Source: Dipylidium caninum
Taxonomy: Eukaryota > Platyhelminthes > Cestoda > Cyclophyllidea > Dipylidiidae
NCBI GenBank assembly: GCA_017562135.1
Contig: QEYB01000180.1
Coordinates: 1,612,001-1,676,000 of the forward strand
DNA length: 64,000 bases
Direction: 5' to 3'
The notes under the pieces are model-generated. The model searched no databases, had not been told where the DNA came from, and worked only from the letters and a program-made list of their open reading frames with translations. The number at the start of each line of letters is the position of its first letter. Position 1 is the first letter of the stretch. The translations under genes were made by a program, and so were the position numbers. Below, piece by piece: positions 36,335 to 48,996 of the stretch.

Positions 36335-36467
36335 CTCGAGGAATCCACTGTGGTACTTTGCTCGCGTTGAGGCCTCCCAAGTCCGCTCAAAATTTGTGAC
36401 CCATTTCGTGAAGAAAGGAGTAAATAAGGCGCCGGATTTGCAATGCTTACGTCAACTCCCATGGTGG
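36335..36467 (-). CDS. Candidate minus-strand exon, unidentified
   Basis: A 133-nt segment bounded by CCCCAG and CTCGAG/GTTGAG on the minus strand, reading about 44 residues (GVDVSIANPAPYLLLSSRNG, then QILSGLG). The frame stays open on both sides (36603-36271) and ends in a short hydrophobic stretch, LLLWAIFFRLH. Amino-acid composition looks protein-like, but no family is recognised and the splice sites are only fair. It may belong with the candidate exon at 35397-35617. Confidence 0.22.
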
Positions 36468-36603
36468 CTGGGGACGCAGGTGAGGACTTTTCACTCATGT
36501 GCCAAAATCGAGCAGTAACTGGGCGAATAGCAGGTCTCGTATTGCCTCGGTACTTTGTCGGCTCGCCACACGGACGAACAGTCAGCGTTTTCACACCGAT
36601 CAA

Positions 36604-39600
36604 AGCCCTGGCGCGAGGGTGTTTACACCCGCACGAACAGTCCCAGGAAGTGGGCAGCGGGCGAGCGCAGCAACGGTCTGCCCGGTTGCGTGCCCTCTCC
36701 CCTCACCCCCATCCCGCCCCGTCCCGGGGGCTGATGCAGTCGCTTAGACCACTTTTACTGGCGAATAATTAATGCGGTGGTGTAGACATCCTCGGTCGCT
36801 GGGCCAATTTTTCCTCCCTAACCCTCCTGCAGTCTTACCTTCACTCCCCGCATTCGGGTAGAGCAATTTCGTCTGACACGGGCGACCATAGACGATGAAA
36901 CCCATTCAGCGTGAGCGGAGCGGCGAGGCGAACCCGTCTCGGACGTCATCCACCTCCGATGCCACCACCGGGTGCGCTACCAATGTCTTCAGCTCAATGA
37001 CAAAACTTTTGACCAGGATGCCCACTAAAAGTGCACCGTTTGTCAATGTGTCAGCATCTTACCAGGACCACTCACTCTATATTTTTAGTCAATCCATTCC
37101 CCTTATATGATAGATGCAGGCCCAACAACTCTTCCTGAATGGAGGGACGCATTTAAAGTTTAAGACGTGTCCCTCGGCGGATGACCACTCCTGGCGTTGA
37201 GTGGCCCGGGGCTGAAGGTGATCGCCTCCCCTTTTCGTGTCCTACCAGCAACTATGCCGTCAGTCGGGTGTCACGAAGTTGGCCACGGGCCCGAATGCGA
37301 CGGGGGCAGGAGCCGAATGCCCCAAAAGAGCCTCTCATCCCCTTTGAAATGACGTGTGAGGTGCTCAGCTCAGATCCGCTCAAGACCCACCCGCTTCGAT
37401 TGGTCCTCGCGGCTGCCGGTGATGTCAGTGAACTTCACGACTCAGTCTCTGCAGCGCAAAAGGCCAACATTTGTCAAATGACCCTCGGATGAAAGATTCA
37501 AATTCTCCCTTGAAGCCGGGAGATGCAAGGCGTAAAGCTCTCTCGACTCGCAGTCGGGGTGAAGTTAATTCCACTGGCTAACAACGCCAACGAGGCGTGT
37601 GCGTCTCCTCAGAGCACGAGATGCATCTGAAATGCTTCTTCATCCGCGACCTGCTCCGCATTTAAGTCGCAACGAAGCCGCATCAATTGCCCCTTAAAGT
37701 TGCCCTTCCTCGACAAGCATGAGGCCCCACAGCCCATACCAGCGCTCGCCAACTGCCCTGTTGGAGGAAAGGCGCGGGGGTCCAGCGACGCCCACAGGGA
37801 TACCGCTGAATTGAGGAGGTGGCCACAGACCTCTCTGTTTCCGTTTTACCACGACTGGGTTCCACCACCCAGTGCTCAATGCCTCTTGGCCCACCGTCGC
37901 CTGGGCGGTGAGTCCGAGAGACGCCTCACTTGTCCGTGGTTGACTGAACGGACAGAGGGATGATTTGGTGGTCGTCACTTTGTATCATTTGCTCACTTGG
38001 CTTTGGTACTCGCAATCAGAAGACGACGGATATAATGCCACTTGTCCTTTTGTCCAACTTCCCGTGGGAAACATTCTCCCCACCCGGCCTTTTCGCTTTA
38101 CTTTTTCAAACCTTCGCTTTTCGCTGTTCGTATTATAAGCTAAACATTATGACATCGTAGTTTGGCACAGTATATTCGTTGTTGTTGTCTTGTGCTGGTG
38201 GTTATTGGAGCAAAGTGGTTTCAGTAGACTGTTAAAAGTCAGTTCTCCTTGACCAATGAAATCCCACAGACTGCTGCCCCCGCCCCTGTTGCCGCCCTCT
38301 TCGCGCGCGGTGTCGTCTCCACCTGCACACCGTCCGGTTGGGCTGGCTTTGGTTACGTTTGGCTCTTCTCGAGAAGAACAGGAATGCAGGGAAAGTGCTG
38401 CTTATTAGAAAGCAAAAAGGCGAATGTCTTCAACACTCGGTGAAGTCGTACTTCCTCTTAACGGCTCGAAAAGACCACTGTATGAATACCAATGTTACGA
38501 GTGGAAAAATTAACGGGAGCATTTCTGGAAAGCCAGTGTTTAGACAACTTTCCTTCCCCAAATCATACTAATTATCAAGTTCTTAAATCTTCCAAGGTTT
38601 TGTAAAAAGAATTGGTTGTATTGAGGGAAAAATGCGTCGACAAGGCACTCAGTCTCAAAATTGCGAGAGCCGTTGGCGGCCAATGGTGGACATGTTTTCT
38701 TTAAATAATACACCAAAGGGCACAGAGGTGTTTTTGCTTATTTCTTACCGCGTCGGAGCTTTTTCCGCAGAGTCTAGCAGCTGAGTCTATTGCCTGAAGT
38801 AATAAAAGTGATTCGAGGGAGAGAGGAGAAAGCGTATGACGCCAATGGGGGCGGAACGGTGCTCTAAACGGGGCGAGAATTTCAAAGAGACGCGTCATGT
38901 CGATTCTGTCGACCAATGCGGAGCGAGCGGGGGCGCCGATCGATACTTCGACTGCGCATTGGCCTCATTTCAGGCCGCCACGGAGATGTTAGCCGGCGGG
39001 TGGCGGAGGCGGAGCGCAGGCAAGCCACCTCGTGTTTTCCTTTCGTTTGCCCGTTCATTTGTTTCAATCTATTCATTCATTCATTCACTCACTCAATCTT
39101 CCCTTCAATTGGCTCTAGGCCAGCGGCTGCCCCTAGACCTTGCAATACTAATGTCCGCTAATCCTCTTCATTACTTTTTTTATGAATATATCCAGTCACA
39201 ACGCTTATCAACGTCTGTTTCCTCGTCTTAAGCAACTTCCCCTAGAATTTGTGTCAAAGTTAAGGTTATACGCTCCAAGGTAAGCCATTTTAGGATCTAC
39301 TCCATACTCCAAGTTTATACTGTCTCAACAGGGCGTAAGTTATTTTTAAGTCTTTGCACACGCTTAGTAATTTACATATCGTCTACTCACCGGTGGTGGT
39401 CGGCAACATCAAGCGAAATGGGGGCCACATCTCGAGGGTGCCTCCCATTCCGTCAGTTCTTGGATATTCTTCTAGACTGAAAAATATCCGACCCCATTAT
39501 CCGATACGTTTTGTCTCATTGTCTACTTTAGCTCTGAAGCCGCTTTTGGTGTATGTAGAGCTGACACTTGCACGTATGAAAACTTTCTCCTGGCCAACAA

Positions 39601-39893
39601 AGCAAAATATATGAAACCCACTTTTTCAAATCATTTATTGTTAATCACTGTTTTTTCTCTCAAAATCTGCAGTTACTTTGGTGAAAATATTTTAATCGGA
39701 ACATGAATTATGATTGTTGAGAGTTACTTCTCCATTATCTAAATTGCAATGGTCGAAAAACAGCATCGGATGTTCCCTTAAGAAAACAAGTTAAACTTCT
39801 TCTAAGGTCTTAACCTGTTCTCCCTTCCCACGATTGATAGTTTTCGTGTAATATGAACAGGGCAAAATTGGCGTATCAGCCTCGTTCTCTCAC
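36604..39893. other. Gene-poor stretch with an ATTC microsatellite
   Basis: About 3.3 kb without supported coding sequence. GC-rich around 36.6-37.9 kb, AT-richer after 38 kb. A degenerate (ATTC)n run lies at about 39071-39096. Open frames up to 131 codons have no motif and overlap on both strands. Confidence 0.5.
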
Positions 39894-40515
39894 TGCGGTA
39901 AAATTAGACCACGAAGTACGAAAGTGGACTGAGACAACCACTTTAACTGCCATAGATGAAGTAATTTTGCCAAGTGTCATGTCGTGAGCAGCGTAACATG
40001 GCAGAATGGCCAACTTCCGCTGCTGTGAGCGACTCCAGGTGGAAGCCCATTCAGATGTCCACCAGAGGCGGCGATCGGCCGCCGTCGCCGTCCGTTCACA
40101 ATCGTCTCTAAGTCGAAGGTGTTTGCGGACTCCACAAATTCCATCTGGCAGCACCAACTATTAGGCTGTTAGCCTTTGTTCCCTGTTTAGAAAATGCACT
40201 AATTTACCTCCCTTGTGAACTTTGGGGAACCATATTTTTACTAGTCTACTGAAGTATTCCCATTAAAAGGCAAATGTTGGATCACGTCAAATAATTTCAA
40301 CCAACACCAACAGTGGCTTCGTCCTACCTCTCCTCAAAGTGAGACGGCACGCGGTTGAATTGGTATCTCGTGTTTGGCCAGCCGTTCGTGGAGGTGAATC
40401 GCTGTACTAAGCCGTGCTGAATCTTGTGGTCACAGAGGCACCAGCGGATGCGGATTCCCGACAACCACCACGGAAGTACAAACTTAGGAATTGTCATGTT
40501 ATTGTTTACACGCAT
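39894..40515 (-). CDS. Candidate minus-strand exons, possibly integrin alpha calf-2 region
   Basis: Two open pieces on the minus strand. The first (40515-40328) ends at a good donor (GAGAG/GTAGGA). The second (40157-39894) starts after CTAATAG and ends at GCA/GTGAGAG. In one frame the second reads ILPCYAAHDMTLGKITSS followed by VKVVVSVHFRTSWSNFT, resembling the last strands of integrin calf-2 (Cys, LGK, alternating Val, then HFR and W). In the frame phased to the first piece, the upstream half reads TFDLETIVNGRRRRPIAASG, with a tetra-arginine like a furin site, which many integrin alpha subunits have at this point. Using both needs a small intron or a frameshift between them, which I could not place. 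Treat as tentative. Confidence 0.3.
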
Positions 40516-41770
40516 CTTTTTTAAACAAGTCCAGCACTAAATGAGATCCACTCCTTTAGACTTGGTATGTGTGCATGCATTCACTGATTTATTTACATCT
40601 CGGGATAAGTGAGAGTGATGCAAGGGATTTTTAAAAAGGATCAGAGCATAATCGCACATATTCCGATTCATAGTGCCTCCCTGAGACAGATCGGAGCCAA
40701 CTCACTCATTTCCACGCGTAGGGTGAGATCATTTTAGCTGTCATAACATCATCCAAATCGACGTCGTCGACTGTCCGATGCTCGAGGGTCTGCTGTGTTC
40801 AAGTAAACTCGCCTCACGCAGATGCTAGAGTTGTTGACATCGAGTTCTTGTTCGACTCAGCCCTCCGTTTATTTCAATATAATCCCGACGTGATCGTATC
40901 AACTATTGAACTCACTTTTTGCAATAAATATTCCCTTCCTAAACGTATCACGTCACTTAACTCCTCCCCATGATGTTCATTCTCCAGCGATTGCCTCAAC
41001 AACGTTCAACCGTTAAGTTATCGTGTGTGCATTAATTTGACCCACGACTGTTGAAGGAAACTCGTTTGTGCCAACGTAATTTGCCTCATTTGCACTGCCA
41101 CGTCTTGCAGCGTTTCTTTTACAGAAGAACATTCTCTCCTGCCCATACTTTAGAGTGCTAAAACGAGATCCATTTCATGATTCGCCTTTTCGTTGAATCC
41201 ATCATTGAAAACGTAGGAGGAGACTGCCCTCTGTCGTCAGGCTTTGTGCCAAGCACCCCGGCTGAGAGGCCTGAGGCAGCTATGGACGTGAGTTGATAAA
41301 TTAAATTTTGGAGACTCTGCCACAGTTAAGTGGAAATGAAATACTGCGTGAATTGCCATCCCCAACAAAATCATCGGCAGCAAAATACTACACGGTTCTT
41401 GTAAAATGTACTAATTTGCAAGAATTTTTTAGTGATTTTCGAGGATTTTCATGAATATCTCTCGTTACACCACCTTACAAGCTCCTGTCCCCTCAGGGCT
41501 TACCAATTGACAGAGTTTTGCCTCTCATTTGTCTCCAAACGTCTCAGATGTTTCGAAAACTCTTTTTTTGAGTACGAACCCTCACTTTCCTCTTAACCAT
41601 TGCGCAGTGTAGAAAGTGGTTAATCGCCAATACACTCAAACGCCCTGAACACCCTCACGGCTCGGAGGCCACGCCACTGAGCTCAGACACGCCAAAAAGG
41701 CGATGTCCGAGCACACCTGTAGAAACACTAGACCTTCGTGGCATGAAACATACAACAGGCGCTAACTCAC
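40516..41770. other. Intron-like region expected to hold remaining propeller exons
   Basis: If the integrin assignment is right, FG-GAP repeats 5-7 should lie here on the minus strand. I see two weak fragments in the right order: YFAADDFVGDGNSRSIS around 41.35 kb after a TAG acceptor, and VDDVDLDDVMT around 40.76 kb. Both recall calcium-binding loops of the propeller, but neither is bounded well enough to call as an exon. Confidence 0.2.
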
Positions 41771-44700
41771 TTCACCTTCCTTTGAATGTCTGGACATTTC
41801 GACGCTCACCGCGAGGCTATTGAGGGGACCGAAGGACTGGTTGATTAGAATTTCGTGTTGACCGTATAGTAGGTATTCCGAATAAGAAAAAGGTAGTGCC
41901 GGCGATTTGTAAAGCGTTGACGCGCCATCAAACACAAAGATTTTACCGCCCCATGGACCCGTGCCTAGAAGGTGAGGCGGAGGGAGCGAGGAACTGTAAA
42001 GTGTAGTGGCCAAGCCCGTAGAGCTCTTTCGAACGCACCGGTGCAAACCTCCCAACAAAAGTGATTTCGCAAGGCACCCCTTGGTATAGTTTATATTCTC
42101 GAACTATGCCCATAGAGAGGCTACAACAAGTAGCCAGTAGCCGTACTGTTTTCGAGCATGCAACCACATTGCCTATTTGCCTCTGCCTTTACCGCACTCT
42201 GTTCGCACTTTCTGTACTTTACATTGTCCCATAAAGAGATGTTTACATGTTAGCATGTTTAAATGGCTATGTATTTGACCAATTTCCAGTATTTTCTGCA
42301 AACGTTAAAGACTTTTGCCCACAGCTGAAATCCATTCCTTTCAGACGCCTCTGGTCTATTCTTCCTCCAATTAGTAGAAGTAAAGTAAGGAAGGAGGGGG
42401 TGTAAGCTCAGCGACAACACTGCTTGAGCACTATGCCGTACTATCACTCACACTCACTAGCGCACCCACACACACGCACACACACGCAGTCGCGGGCGTG
42501 TGCAGGGGTCGCGGCCAGGGGATAAGCAAAACCTCATTCCCCCTGTTGTTTGCGTAATGGATACTGTTCAGTTGTTGTTGACATTAACAGACAGTCGTGA
42601 AGTAGGCAGCTCTCCTAACTCAACGGTGACGATGGCAACGCCACTCTTATAATCTGGCGTCCAATTATACCTAATATTTGGGTCTATTTTCAGCTTCAAT
42701 GGTTCAGACCGATTCAACTTCACGGAATTAAGCAGTTTTCTGTTGTAATTAATTTCAATGGGGAGATGCGAAATCGTAGGGTTGTAATACACCTCCATTT
42801 ACCATCCACTTACACTCTCGTTGGTTTTCTTTTTATTGCCAGTCTGCCCTCATTTCTCCCACTAAACACTGCGCTCACACTATGCGCGACCCGCACGCGT
42901 GCGTGGTGCGCAAGAGACTGGTGCGTGCGTGTGTGAGTGCGTGGTGCGTGAGTGAGGGTGTGATGAGGCTGACAAAGAAACAGCCGTCACCAGTAATGAG
43001 TCATTACCCCGTATACGCGCGCTCATGGCCCGGTATACCGACCGTGTCAATTATCGTCACGGCAAGGGATAATTTGGCCCCTATTATTACAGTTTAAAAG
43101 TGCGCTATAGCTATTGAAGCTTTAGTGAGGTCACAGCACCCATGTAAAACGAAAAGCGCTCCGTAGCTAGTCTCCCGTGTTTTTCTGCCTAATCATTTGA
43201 CCACCTTTCCCTACATCATAATGAGTTGGAGCTGCGTGAAACCGTCGCTCACATTTACTCCCGTGTCCGATTATTCATTCTGGTCCAGCCCCCTGGGGAG
43301 TGACCGAGCGACACGTCATTTCGTGGGCAAAATGTCATCCTACGACTTGAGTTGACTAAGAACTCGTCTGACTTAAGCCAATGCCCTTCTACTTAACAGA
43401 AAACATTATTCGAATTATTAAATCCAATGCCATTAAAGTCGATCCAGACGTTATATCCTAAAACGTTAGAAAGAGCTGTTAACTGGTTGGTGGTGCATGA
43501 ACGAATTTTTACGCTCAGGAATTAAATGATTTTGAAACATTATTTTCACGGAAAATGACCCCATCCATTGGATTGCGATCTGTTACCTTACGCGCATATT
43601 TTCGTGTTCAAGCCGCAGTGTGGTATTGTCAATGGAGCCGATGCAGCCCCTATCTGCATGCGCGCATGAATACATCTAAGGAGTATATCTTCCTGCCAGT
43701 AACGAGTTTTTGCGATAAGACGCACCACCTTTACCTCGTTTGCCCCGTTTTGGCGGTCCTTTGCCAGGAACAAACACTTAGATGACAGGCAGAGCTGAAT
43801 TTAAGACACCACTTGTGACCACTGCAACCACGAGTAGGATTGGCAACGATGAAGGTGGCCATTTATACTTGCACTAAATGATTGCTGCGCGACAGTGCGA
43901 CCAGAACTACTGGGGGTGGGACCCTGGGACAACGAAATAACCGTGCAAATCTCCTGTGTTCTGTTTAATCCCCGAACTTGGCATTCTCACTTTCTCCTTC
44001 GCTAGGACCAAGTCCCCACAGCGAATTCCTCTGTTCGGTGTTATAACTGCGAATAGGTAAATAATGACTGTTCTACACTCGACATCTTGGCATACTGAAG
44101 TGCATGCCAATGTTACGCCTCGACCACCCGTATTACCGTGTTCTATTTCCTCCTAGCTCAACATGTAAGCACCCTTTTTACTGGATTCTCCAGTAAAGCG
44201 CAGTAACATAGTGGCGACAGTAACCCCGACCTGTATTGGCTCCATCTCCTTTACTTTAGTATGTCAAGATTATGTTGATTTGTGTACTGACTATTAGAGA
44301 ATTTCGTATTGTTACACACAAAATCAGTCCATAAAGTGGGCGTTAAGATGAATTATATAACTTGTTGGACGGATTCACGCGCGCAGTGACACGCTCTGCA
44401 CGATTTTGCAGGTAAAATTGCGTCATTTGTCTTCGGGCGCTGCCACTGTTGCGTGGTAGCGCCTTAGCATCCGCACCAGCCTTCGGCACAGACCTGCCTC
44501 CCGCAACCACTTCATCCGATATGGTTTGGTGTGAGTTTGACTAAAATTCATTCTGTCGTCTTACAAAAGGTCTTTTTTTTCTACCAACCTGATTATCGGG
44601 TTTTGCGGGATATCAGCACGTTCTCGTTGCGTTCATTTGGGGCGTTTCGAAACCGCGTGGATGGGGCCGGAGTCCACTCACCACACCAGGGCATTCGATC

Positions 44701-47700
44701 CATAAAAGTTGTTTAAGCATAAAATTGGCATGTATTAGACCGTTTAGCCTTATTGCATCTCACAATGATGCGGAAGTCTGTTTTTTAACCAACTTAAATC
44801 TTGCAAGGAATATTTCCTCTACCAACTGCCTGAAAAGTGCTTTACTGTTTGCTTTGTCTTAAGCTGTGAAAAAGGTAATCCAGTCTGGGCAGAGCTATCG
44901 ACTGCGGCAGTTTACGATGCGGATGATCGCACCCCACCGCGCAGCGCCTCGCCGCGCAACCCTCGGCGGGGCCGATGTGACCGGGAGGTCGAGCCCGCGG
45001 ACGGCTTGTCGTCCCGCTCACGCGCACCACCGCCTGTCACATGCCCCGACTGCGTGTGTGTGTGTGAGTAGTGTGAATAGCTCACCTATTCTCTATGAAA
45101 ATATCGCTTCCGCGTTTCGTCAACTTCGAGGAAGACCGAACCAGCCGCCAAAGATTTTGGTGGATGGCATCATTCCATAAAAATCTTACTGGCCTGTGAG
45201 GACAAGTGGCCTAGAAAAAAATACTGGATGCAGTGTCCGTAGGGAAATACCGGTGTAGGACGCATAATTTGCCTAATTTTTAAGGCCTGAACACACTCCA
45301 ACGGTTGCTGTCGCACAGCGACACTTTGTCATCATCTCATCCGACGGTGAGGTATTTGGTGCATGTGCCGATTTTTTGCATTGCATTAGCTGCGGCGACC
45401 GCCTGTTAGCAGATTCGTTAGATTAAAAGTCGGACATCTGATTTAGTCGGGATTTTCGTGAGCCTATTGCTGGTGACGTCTTGTTAAAGTCGCCACCCGC
45501 ATGTGCCTATTATCAATTTTAAAAAATAATGCCTTGCCCCTAAAGATGAGCACTCTGAAAATTGTGTTTCTGATTTTTCCAAACGGCAGACACCGACCGA
45601 CCGCATGCAGTTTGTTGCTCTCATGTGAGGGTTGGAGTTTATGTTTGTGCGCATCTTTTTCGTCTGCCAACGTGTACAGAAACGGCGGGGTCAGAGGGCC
45701 ACTTAATGGGCGTGGTGTTCGGCCTGAGCTTATTATCAGGGGTAAAACATTTGAAGGTCCACCACTTAAGGCGACTATTATGATGCAATTAACCTCCTGT
45801 CTTTTGAAACCTCCTGTCTTTTGAAACCACGAAAACGGCACTTTCGCCAACAAATTGAATTATCTGCCCCACATCAGTCGGGTGGTGTTCAGTCATAAGT
45901 CCCGAGGACTCGACGCACGAGCCCTTTTCCCATCCTCCCCTCTGAGAAATCACCTCAAAAAAGCAGAAGGAAGGTCCCTTCCACGAGTTAACCTGCCGTT
46001 TGATGAAACAAAGTGATTGTTATAATTTGGTTAAGACTGGAGGCAAGTACGCTTAAGTGCGGGGGGATACTTAGTTACCCAACACTATCTTCTGCTGAAA
46101 CTAAGGCTCCAAGTAGGTCCCCATTGAATGGCTCCTCTGGTGCATCACATGCTGCCAAAATGGGGGAATTTGCATTCCTTAAGCATGTGCGATTGGCTGC
46201 CATCCAATATGAGGCATTAGAGCCCGTCACTGAGCGTCGGCGAAAAAGTGAGCAGTTATTTATTCTTCCTTGTGGCCTGCTTTCTACGGCTTGGAGGCCA
46301 GGATTCGCACGTCGTGTCCTGCCCGCAGTGCCAGCGCCGCTGGCAGTGGGACGAGCTGCCTCGCTGCCCTCAGCCACGCGCACGGTGCGCACGGCGCGCA
46401 CCGCCACGACGTTGACTCATCTGTGCGCCAGACTTTTTAACTGACTTCTGCGCCCACCGTGCCCGCCGCCCCCGCCGTCCCCGCCGTCCCCGCCGCCCCA
46501 ACAACTCCACACCGACTCGCTCCAAAAGCGCGCGAGACGCAAGTCTTCTACTCCCTGTCTGTACGAGGAGGAGGAGGAGGGAGGATGAAAGCAAAGTAGA
46601 TTGGGGAAGAGGCGGAGTATGAGGATTGTGGGCGAAGGAACGGCCGAACGAAACAAAAGTTACAGGGAGGTTCGAAAATTTAACAACCCAATTTCCGATG
46701 CTTGCCTTTTTAGAGGTCTCCAAGATATTGGACTGCCACATAGTGTAAAATGACCTTGACCTCATGGAAATAAGACGCAATAACTACCGATGGAAGCTTG
46801 TCAAAATAGATTTATAGATGAGATAAAAGATAATAGCCATTTTGGGCATTCACTGTGTTCTTAGACAAGTTCATGTTAATCCTCTCAGATCCGTAGGCAC
46901 GCGGTCAATCAAAGGACTTTCGATCTTGTATGTCAACAATATTCGTAGGTGGTAGTACTTCTCCTCTCACGAAGTGTGAATTCCGCTCGATTTATGTCAA
47001 ACAATTTAGAGTCGAGTTTGTCACAGTTGGTCGTTATTTAGTGTTAAGACAGAACCTGTAGCCATTAAACTTGCCTACGTCAAAGACTACATCGAAAGGC
47101 TTAGATAAAGAATAGGGAGTTTCCTATTAAACACGTCTTTTTAAAACCGAACCTTACATAATTTTGTGCGTATTTCATTCACTTTAAGTCACCCCAACAT
47201 CTGAAAGTCGTAAGTGTTTATTCCCAATGACAGGGAAAGAGGAATTGTCAATAAGTCGAGATTGGACGACTGATAACAAAACAGCAGGTTCGGTGATAAT
47301 AGCCCTGGGGTAGGCGGCACATCAGGCCGCCTCTCCTCAGCCGACCCCCTTAAATACTCGAACATGGCGGCGACTAGCAGTGCTCTCGTGCAAAGCGGTG
47401 GTAAAACTAACGTGAAAGCGCACTCCTAGTGTAACATGCGACTGCTGTCACTCCACCACACACCTTTCCAACAGTTCAAACTCGTCCTCTTAATTTAAGT
47501 GATCTGCGTTGAAAGTGCTCCAGTCTGAAAAGTTTCCGCCAGCAAACAAAAAAGGCCTCAACACACATACAGACTCACACACACACACTATCAAGCGTAT
47601 GCATATTTAATTCGCCAGTTCCCCCAATTAGGGTGATAAAAAAACCCTTTTCTGTGGGCTGAAGGAAAATAAGACCGCATCATAGCCACCATCACTTGGA

Positions 47701-48996
47701 CTAGTAAATGGCCACTTTCAAGTTAGAGGAGGTTGATGTTGCCGTGTCCAGAGAGCCCCTTCTCGTCCCTGAGCCCCCGGTGCTCCTTTGCTGACTGCGA
47801 TGGAATGTAGCAGAAGCGACACAGAGGAATTTTATAAAAGGCAATGTGTCTTTGGTTAATCGCGTCCCCCTCGAGTTAATCTTAACTAGTGGGAGTGGCT
47901 TAGCACCCCTCACAAGAACTGATAGAACAGGGAACTACAGCACTTTCCTCAAGTTGTTTAAGAAATTCAACACCAAATGACTATGTGGTGTGAAAAAATG
48001 CTAGGATTTTGAGGTTTTCCGTTATTCATAATTCGTCCGAGTTATTCCTGTAATCGCCTCCATAAAAGATGATTCTACTGTAATAAGGCCTTATGCTAAG
48101 GTGTTTCGAGTGGAAGTCCTGAATGATTTTCTTCTGGTTGGTGAAATTACTCAAATGGGAGGGTGACAATGTTCAGGAAAAAAGCTTTACTATGATCCAC
48201 AACGAGTGGATGGGGCTGGTGGTCTTGTTGCTTATGAGGGACCTCTTGGAACGGCAACTCCAGGCTTATCGCCCTTCGTGGGGAGAGTGAGCTCTTGCCA
48301 CTGTTCACTCCTGCTGATGATTAGTGGTCCCCGATGATACTGAAATGCTCCTTCGCCTCTTAACTATGGACGCGAGGGGGTAATAAGAAGAAGTCGTCCA
48401 CTGGCAAATTTCTGCGCGTTTTTCTGGCCCCATCAATCAGTGCACCATAAGTCCTTTCCCCTAAGGCGGCGAATGCGCGACAGGTAATTTTGGCTCCACT
48501 GCTGGCCGCTGCGGCCAATAGGCACCCCGCGATGGCGTGCAGACGCCACTTCAGCCGCCTGGAGTAAATTGCAGGAAACTTACAGACTTGGTAGTCTTTT
48601 CCGTAGCAGTTAGAGCACATCGAGCGCATGTTCACCTTTGTGTGGATCAAATAAAGTGTTAGGAATAGTGCCCAGTATCTCAACCCTCAGTCTACTTTTC
48701 TGGCCTCTGGGCCCTGGGCGTCGTACAGAGTGAGATATAGAAGCGTTTTTTGTTGCACTTTTCCACTACTGCAGAGACCCGTGCAGCACATTTAATGAAC
48801 TCTCCGAAGAGACCATGTGCACTTTCACCTCTGTGGAGGATATTTTCCCAAACGGCAAAAGGACATGTCTGAGGCGCCGACGACAGCAGCATCATACAAG
48901 GGACAAGAATTCCACAGGCGCTGGTTGTCCGTTGCGTAGGCTTCACATTTCTAAGGTAGACCAAATACATTTCGGCCTTTCCAGAACATACTTCAC
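41771..48996 (-). CDS. ITGA: Divergent integrin alpha subunit, partial (beta-propeller exons)
   Basis: Integrin alpha chains pair with beta chains at the cell surface and bind matrix ligands. Four minus-strand exons join without phase conflict: 48996-48770, 48635-48500, 42172-42049 and 41993-41771, the last two separated by a 55-nt intron (42048-41994). The reading gives MLLSSAPQT then GLFGEFIKC (like the V-SAP...G-Y-C blade), AIAGCLLAAAASS joined to NVVACSKT (like the VVCAP blade), SLSMGIVREYKLYQGVPC, then HLLGTGPWGGKIFVFDG (like LLGAPGSY-W-G) and FGPLNSLAVSV (like YLGYSVAVG). The blade order matches the integrin propeller. Donors at 48500 and 48770 are weak, and there is a 6.3-kb intron between exons two and three. 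The N-terminal exon, signal peptide and most of the thigh, calf and membrane parts are not identified. The best alternative is some other FG-GAP protein. Confidence 0.5.
42461..42488 (+). repeat. (CA)n microsatellite, imperfect
   Basis: CACACA units interrupted by G at 42461-42488. Similar short CA/GT runs occur near 45057, 47578 and 57168. Confidence 0.8.
42568..42798 (-). other. Open frame of 76 codons within the integrin-like region
   Basis: Starts with ATG at 42798 and ends TGA at 42568. Asn/Lys/Ile-rich with alternating hydrophobics (SGVAIVTVELGELPTSRL). It looks protein-like but lies inside the proposed 6.3-kb intron and matches no integrin blade. It could be a nested small gene, an alternative exon or chance. 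Confidence 0.15.
42800..48499. other. Intronic or intergenic region, no plus-strand gene seen
   Basis: Interpreted as the large intron of the minus-strand integrin-like gene. It contains CA/GT runs and a GC-rich minisatellite at 46461-46500. Open frames at 45464-45853 and 46013-46444 overlap on both strands and have no motif. Confidence 0.4.
46461..46500 (+). repeat. GC-rich minisatellite, period 9
   Basis: About four copies of CCGCCGTCC-like units, read as Gly-Arg-Arg or Gly-Asp-Gly repeats in different minus-strand frames. The open frames across it are a product of the repeat. Confidence 0.8.

Noticed and set aside
46370..46780. 136-codon minus-strand frame with Gly-Arg repeats
   Set aside because: The repeat is the CCGCCGTCC minisatellite; all frames give low-complexity peptides.
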